Assembly (NCBI RefSeq): GCF_009709555.1
Contig: NZ_WJBG01000142.1
Coordinates: 1-64,000, forward strand
From: Streptomyces blattellae
GTDB lineage: Bacteria; Actinomycetota; Actinomycetes; Streptomycetales; Streptomycetaceae
DNA: 64,000 nt
Direction of reading: 5' to 3'
Under the pieces are notes generated by a model. It saw only the letters and a list, made by a program, of their open reading frames with translations. It ran no database searches and was not told the origin of the DNA. Shown here one piece after another: positions 61,444 through 64,000 of the stretch (the stretch's first letter is position 1; every line of letters starts with the position of its first letter). A program made the translations under genes and the position numbers.

Positions 61444-62802
61444 GTGACCTCGACCCTCGTGCAAGAGGCGAGCCCCCCGGCCGCCGCCGGTGCCGGACGT
61501 GGCCGGCGCCCGCGGCGGCGGGGGCGGATCGTCGCCCTGCTGTTCGTCTTCCCCGCCCTGCTCCTGCTCGGCGCCCTCGTGGTCTACCCGGTGCTGTTCT
61601 CCGTCGGCCGCAGCTTCTTCGACGCGTCCGGGACACAGTTCGTCGGCGGCGACAACTACACCGAGATGTTCCGCGACCCGGCGACCCTCAAGGCCGTACG
61701 CAACACGGCGATCTGGGTCGTCGTGGCGCCGGCGCTGCTGACCGGGCTGGGGCTGATCCTGGCCGTCCTGGTGGAGAAGGTCCGCTGGGCGACGGCGTTC
61801 AAGCTGCTGCTGTTCATGCCGATGGCCGTGTCGTTCCTCGCGGCCGGGATCATCTTCCGGCTCGCCTACGACGAGGACCCCGACAAGGGCGTGCTGAACG
61901 CCGCGGTGGTCGGCGTCCACGACGCCTTCCAGGGCACGTCGTCGTATCCGACGGCGCGGGCGCGCGACGGCCAGGGGATGACCAAGGAGGCGGACGGGGC
62001 GTACCGGACGACCGCGGACGTCTCGCCGGGTGACACGGTGGCGCTCGGTCTGGTCGGCGTGCTGCCCGGCGACGTGCCGGGCGGCGCCGAGCCCGCGTAC
62101 GCGGCGGCCGGGCGGCAGGCCGCCCCCGGTGAGCTGAACGGCGTCGTCTACCTGGACTTCACGCCCGGCGGCGGAGGAGAGCAGGGCCGGGTCGACCGGC
62201 GGGAGAGCGGGCTGCCGGAGATGGCGGTCGAGGCGGTGCGCGACGGGAAGACGGTCGGCTCGACGACCACCGCGTCCGACGGCTCCTTCCGCTTCGAGGG
62301 TCTGCGCGAGGGCTCGTACACCGTGAAACTGCCCGCCTCGAACTTCGCCCCGCCCTACGACGGCGTCTCCTGGCTCGGGCCGGCGCTCGTGACGCCCGCC
62401 ATCATCGGGGCGTACCTGTGGATCTGGACCGGCTTCGCGATGGTGCTGATCGGCGCGGGGCTTTCGACGCTGCCCCGGGACGCGCTGGAGGCGGCCCGGA
62501 TGGACGGCGCGAACGAGTGGCAGATCTTCCGGAAGATCACCGTGCCGCTGCTGGCGCCGGTGCTGACCGTGGTGTTCGTGACCCTGGTGATCAACGTGAT
62601 GAAGGTCTTCGACCTCGTCTACATCATCGCGCCCGGACCCGTGCAGGAGGACGCGACCGTCCTGGCGACGCAGATGTGGCTGGTGTCCTTCGGCGGGGGC
62701 AACGACCAGGGACTCGGCAGCGCGCTCGGTGTGCTCCTGCTGCTCCTGGTGATCCCCGCGATGGTCTTCAACGTCCGCCGTTTCCGAGGGAGTCAGCGAT
62801 GA
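61444..62802 (+). CDS. Sugar ABC transporter permease with a Cna-B/SdrD-like outside insert (AglF type)
   Basis: A 452-residue MalF-like inner-membrane subunit. Membrane helices cluster at about 29-52, 87-110, 118-140 and, after the insert, from 312 on. The conserved EAA loop for the ATPase is DALEAARMDGANEWQIF (about 346-362). Between helices lies an outside insert of about 150 residues (158-308). Its last part, GLPEMAVEAVRDGK ... ASDGSFRFEGLREGSYTVKL, has the pattern of an SdrD-B/Cna-B-like beta-sandwich. E. coli MalF also has an outside domain (P2) that grips the binding protein, but of another fold. GTG 61444, five bases after the previous stop. Confidence 0.9.
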   Translation: MTSTLVQEASPPAAAGAGRGRRPRRRGRIVALLFVFPALLLLGALVVYPVLFSVGRSFFDASGTQFVGGDNYTEMFRDPATLKAVRNTAIWVVVAPALLTGLGLILAVLVEKVRWATAFKLLLFMPMAVSFLAAGIIFRLAYDEDPDKGVLNAAVVGVHDAFQGTSSYPTARARDGQGMTKEADGAYRTTADVSPGDTVALGLVGVLPGDVPGGAEPAYAAAGRQAAPGELNGVVYLDFTPGGGGEQGRVDRRESGLPEMAVEAVRDGKTVGSTTTASDGSFRFEGLREGSYTVKLPASNFAPPYDGVSWLGPALVTPAIIGAYLWIWTGFAMVLIGAGLSTLPRDALEAARMDGANEWQIFRKITVPLLAPVLTVVFVTLVINVMKVFDLVYIIAPGPVQEDATVLATQMWLVSFGGGNDQGLGSALGVLLLLLVIPAMVFNVRRFRGSQR

Positions 62803-63638
62803 ACGCCGTCCGACGGGGCCTGGGCAACAGCCTGGTCCAGGCCTTCCTCGTGGTGTTGGGCCTGGTCTGGCTCACCCCGCTGGCCGGGCTGTTCCTGTCG
62901 TCGCTGCGGTCCGCCGAGGACACGGCGACGGGCGGCTGGTGGACGGTGTTCACCAGCCCCGGCCAGCTGTCCTTCGACAACTACTCCGCCCTGCTGGAGA
63001 ACGCCGGCATCTCCCGGGCCTTCTGGAACACCGTGCTGATCTCGGTCCCGGCCACGGCCCTGGTCGTCATCATCGCGGCACTCGCCGGATACGGCTTCGC
63101 CTGGCTGGACTTCCCCGGCCGCGAGCCGCTCTTCCTGCTGGTGGTCGCGCTGTTGGTGGTGCCGGTGCAGATCGGCCTGCTGCCGGTGGCCAAACTCTTC
63201 GGCCAGCTGGGCCTGTTCGGCACGATCCCGGGTGTCGTGCTCTTCCACGTGGCCTACGGGCTGCCGTTCGCCGTGTTCCTGCTGCGCAACTACTTCGCCG
63301 AGATACCGAAGGAGATGCTGGAGGCGGCACGCATGGACGGCGGCAGCGAGTGGCGCATCTTCACCCGCCTGATCCTGCCGGTGGGCCGCCCCGCCCTCGC
63401 CAGCCTCGCCATCTTCCAGTTCCTGTGGGTCTGGAACGACATGCTGGTGGCCCTGCTGTTCGCGGACAGCTCCTCCCAGCCGCTCACCGTTGAACTCCAG
63501 TCCCAGATACGGCAGTTCGGCAGCAACATCGACGTGCTCGCACCGGGCGCCTTTATGTCGCTGATCGTGCCGGTCGCGGTGTTCTTCGCGTTCCAGCGGC
63601 ACTTCGTGCAGGGGGTGATGGCGGGCTCGGTCAAGTGA
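62799..63638 (+). CDS. Sugar ABC transporter permease (AglG type)
   Basis: A 279-residue MalG-like subunit with six membrane helices and the EAA loop EMLEAARMDGGSEWRIFTRL. It starts with ATGA overlapping the stop of the partner permease, so the two are made together. It completes the importer of the alpha-glucosidase operon; the ATPase must come from elsewhere. Confidence 0.95.
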   Translation: MNAVRRGLGNSLVQAFLVVLGLVWLTPLAGLFLSSLRSAEDTATGGWWTVFTSPGQLSFDNYSALLENAGISRAFWNTVLISVPATALVVIIAALAGYGFAWLDFPGREPLFLLVVALLVVPVQIGLLPVAKLFGQLGLFGTIPGVVLFHVAYGLPFAVFLLRNYFAEIPKEMLEAARMDGGSEWRIFTRLILPVGRPALASLAIFQFLWVWNDMLVALLFADSSSQPLTVELQSQIRQFGSNIDVLAPGAFMSLIVPVAVFFAFQRHFVQGVMAGSVK

Positions 63639-63657
63639 CGGCGGACCTCGCCAAGAA

Positions 63658-63681
63658 GCCCCAGGCGGATCCACCTGGGGC
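63658..63681. terminator. Bidirectional hairpin between the sugar permease and pgl
   Basis: GCCCCAGG (63658-63665) pairs with CCTGGGGC (63674-63681), with further inner pairing, between two converging genes. Confidence 0.7.
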
Positions 63682-63703
63682 CTCCGGCAGGGCAGGGCTG
63701 TGC

Positions 63704-64000
63704 TCAGGGCGAAGCCGGCGGATACAGCGACCGTGGCAGCTGGGACGCAGCCGCGGCGTCCAGCAGCCAGAGGGTGCGCTGCCTGCCGTAGGCACCCGCC
63801 GCCGGTGCCTGGACCTCGCCCGCACCCGACAGGGCGATCGCCACGGCGTTCGCCTTGTCCGCGCCGGCCGCCAGCAGCCACACCTCGCGGGCCGCCCGGA
63901 TCGCGGGGAGCGTGAGGGTGACCCGGGTGGGCGGGGGCTTGGGGGCGCCGTGGACGCCGACCACCGTGCGCTCGGTCTCCCGAACGGCGGGCAGCTCCGG
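63704..64000 (-). CDS. pgl: 6-phosphogluconolactonase, C-terminal part (runs off the window)
   Basis: The visible 98 residues are the C-terminal end of the pentose-phosphate enzyme that hydrolyses 6-phosphogluconolactone: [19 protein letters not shown], followed by [13 protein letters not shown] and [16 protein letters not shown], match the family. The N-terminal part with the substrate loop lies beyond base 64000. In streptomycetes pgl follows opcA and zwf and converges on pgi, which agrees with the strand seen here. Confidence 0.88.
   Translation of the reverse strand, partial: PELPAVRETERTVVGVHGAPKPPPTRVTLTLPAIRAAREVWLLAAGADKANAVAIALSGAGEVQAPAAGAYGRQRTLWLLDAAAASQLPRSLYPPASP

Overview
The window reads as chromosomal DNA of a Streptomyces species or close relative. 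Base composition is very GC-rich with strong third-position GC, GTG and TTG starts are common, several transcripts look leaderless, and it carries whiA, an RbpA-type RNA polymerase-binding protein, mycothiol-type enzymes and the gene order uvrC-rapZ-yvcK-whiA ... gap-pgk-tpiA-secG ... pgi typical of streptomycetes. No tRNA, rRNA or CRISPR array was seen.

Layout. (1) 1-1330 is a complete IS3-family insertion sequence whose right end has cut off a PEP-utilising ATP-grasp gene (to 3033). (2) 3.3-17.2 kb is a mixed region: a MocR regulator divergent from an AhpD-like gene, an orphan gltD, small conserved genes, a decayed PPOX gene, CBS protein, CorA, a methyltransferase, the coupled psuG-psuK pair, a VOC protein, ogt and a secreted glycerophosphodiesterase. 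Several short tandem-repeat tracts lie here. (3) 17.4-24.9 kb: an MHYT membrane protein, uvrB, then a tellurium-resistance-type set (TerD, a TerD/FtsK-like fusion, TerC) with a candidate yybP-ykoY riboswitch before terC. (4) 25-36.8 kb: an MHS transporter next to a 42-bp perfect palindrome, an S66 peptidase, aroQ, an MBL hydrolase, a mycothiol-type enzyme, uvrA, a LacI-regulator/sugar-kinase pair with its own operator, an HTH regulator and the remains of a NarL-type response regulator. (5) 36.8-52.5 kb is the core block uvrC-rapZ-yvcK-whiA, a secreted M14 carboxypeptidase, gap, pgk, tpiA, secG, an RbpA paralogue, an MFS exporter and pgi. (6) 52.6-63.6 kb is an accessory stretch between pgi and pgl: a padR-ATPase-repeat protein-permease operon on the minus strand, then a lone sugar-binding protein and an alpha-glucosidase/sugar ABC importer operon. 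(7) The window ends inside pgl.

How the parts connect. All three UvrABC excision genes plus ogt are here. uvrA, uvrB, ogt and the MFS gene at 49483 each carry the same promoter, TTGTCAGTG, eight bases, then a TANNNT box. This matches the RecA-NDp type driven in actinobacteria by PafBC, so the window holds a small LexA-independent DNA-damage regulon. The 52.6-63.6 kb stretch is tied together by a shared 13-bp palindrome, TACCT-N3-AGGTA, in the padR/sugar-binding-protein gap and before the alpha-glucosidase operon. The most unusual gene is at 54884-55537: twelve 11-residue repeats, sitting between an ABC ATPase and its permease.
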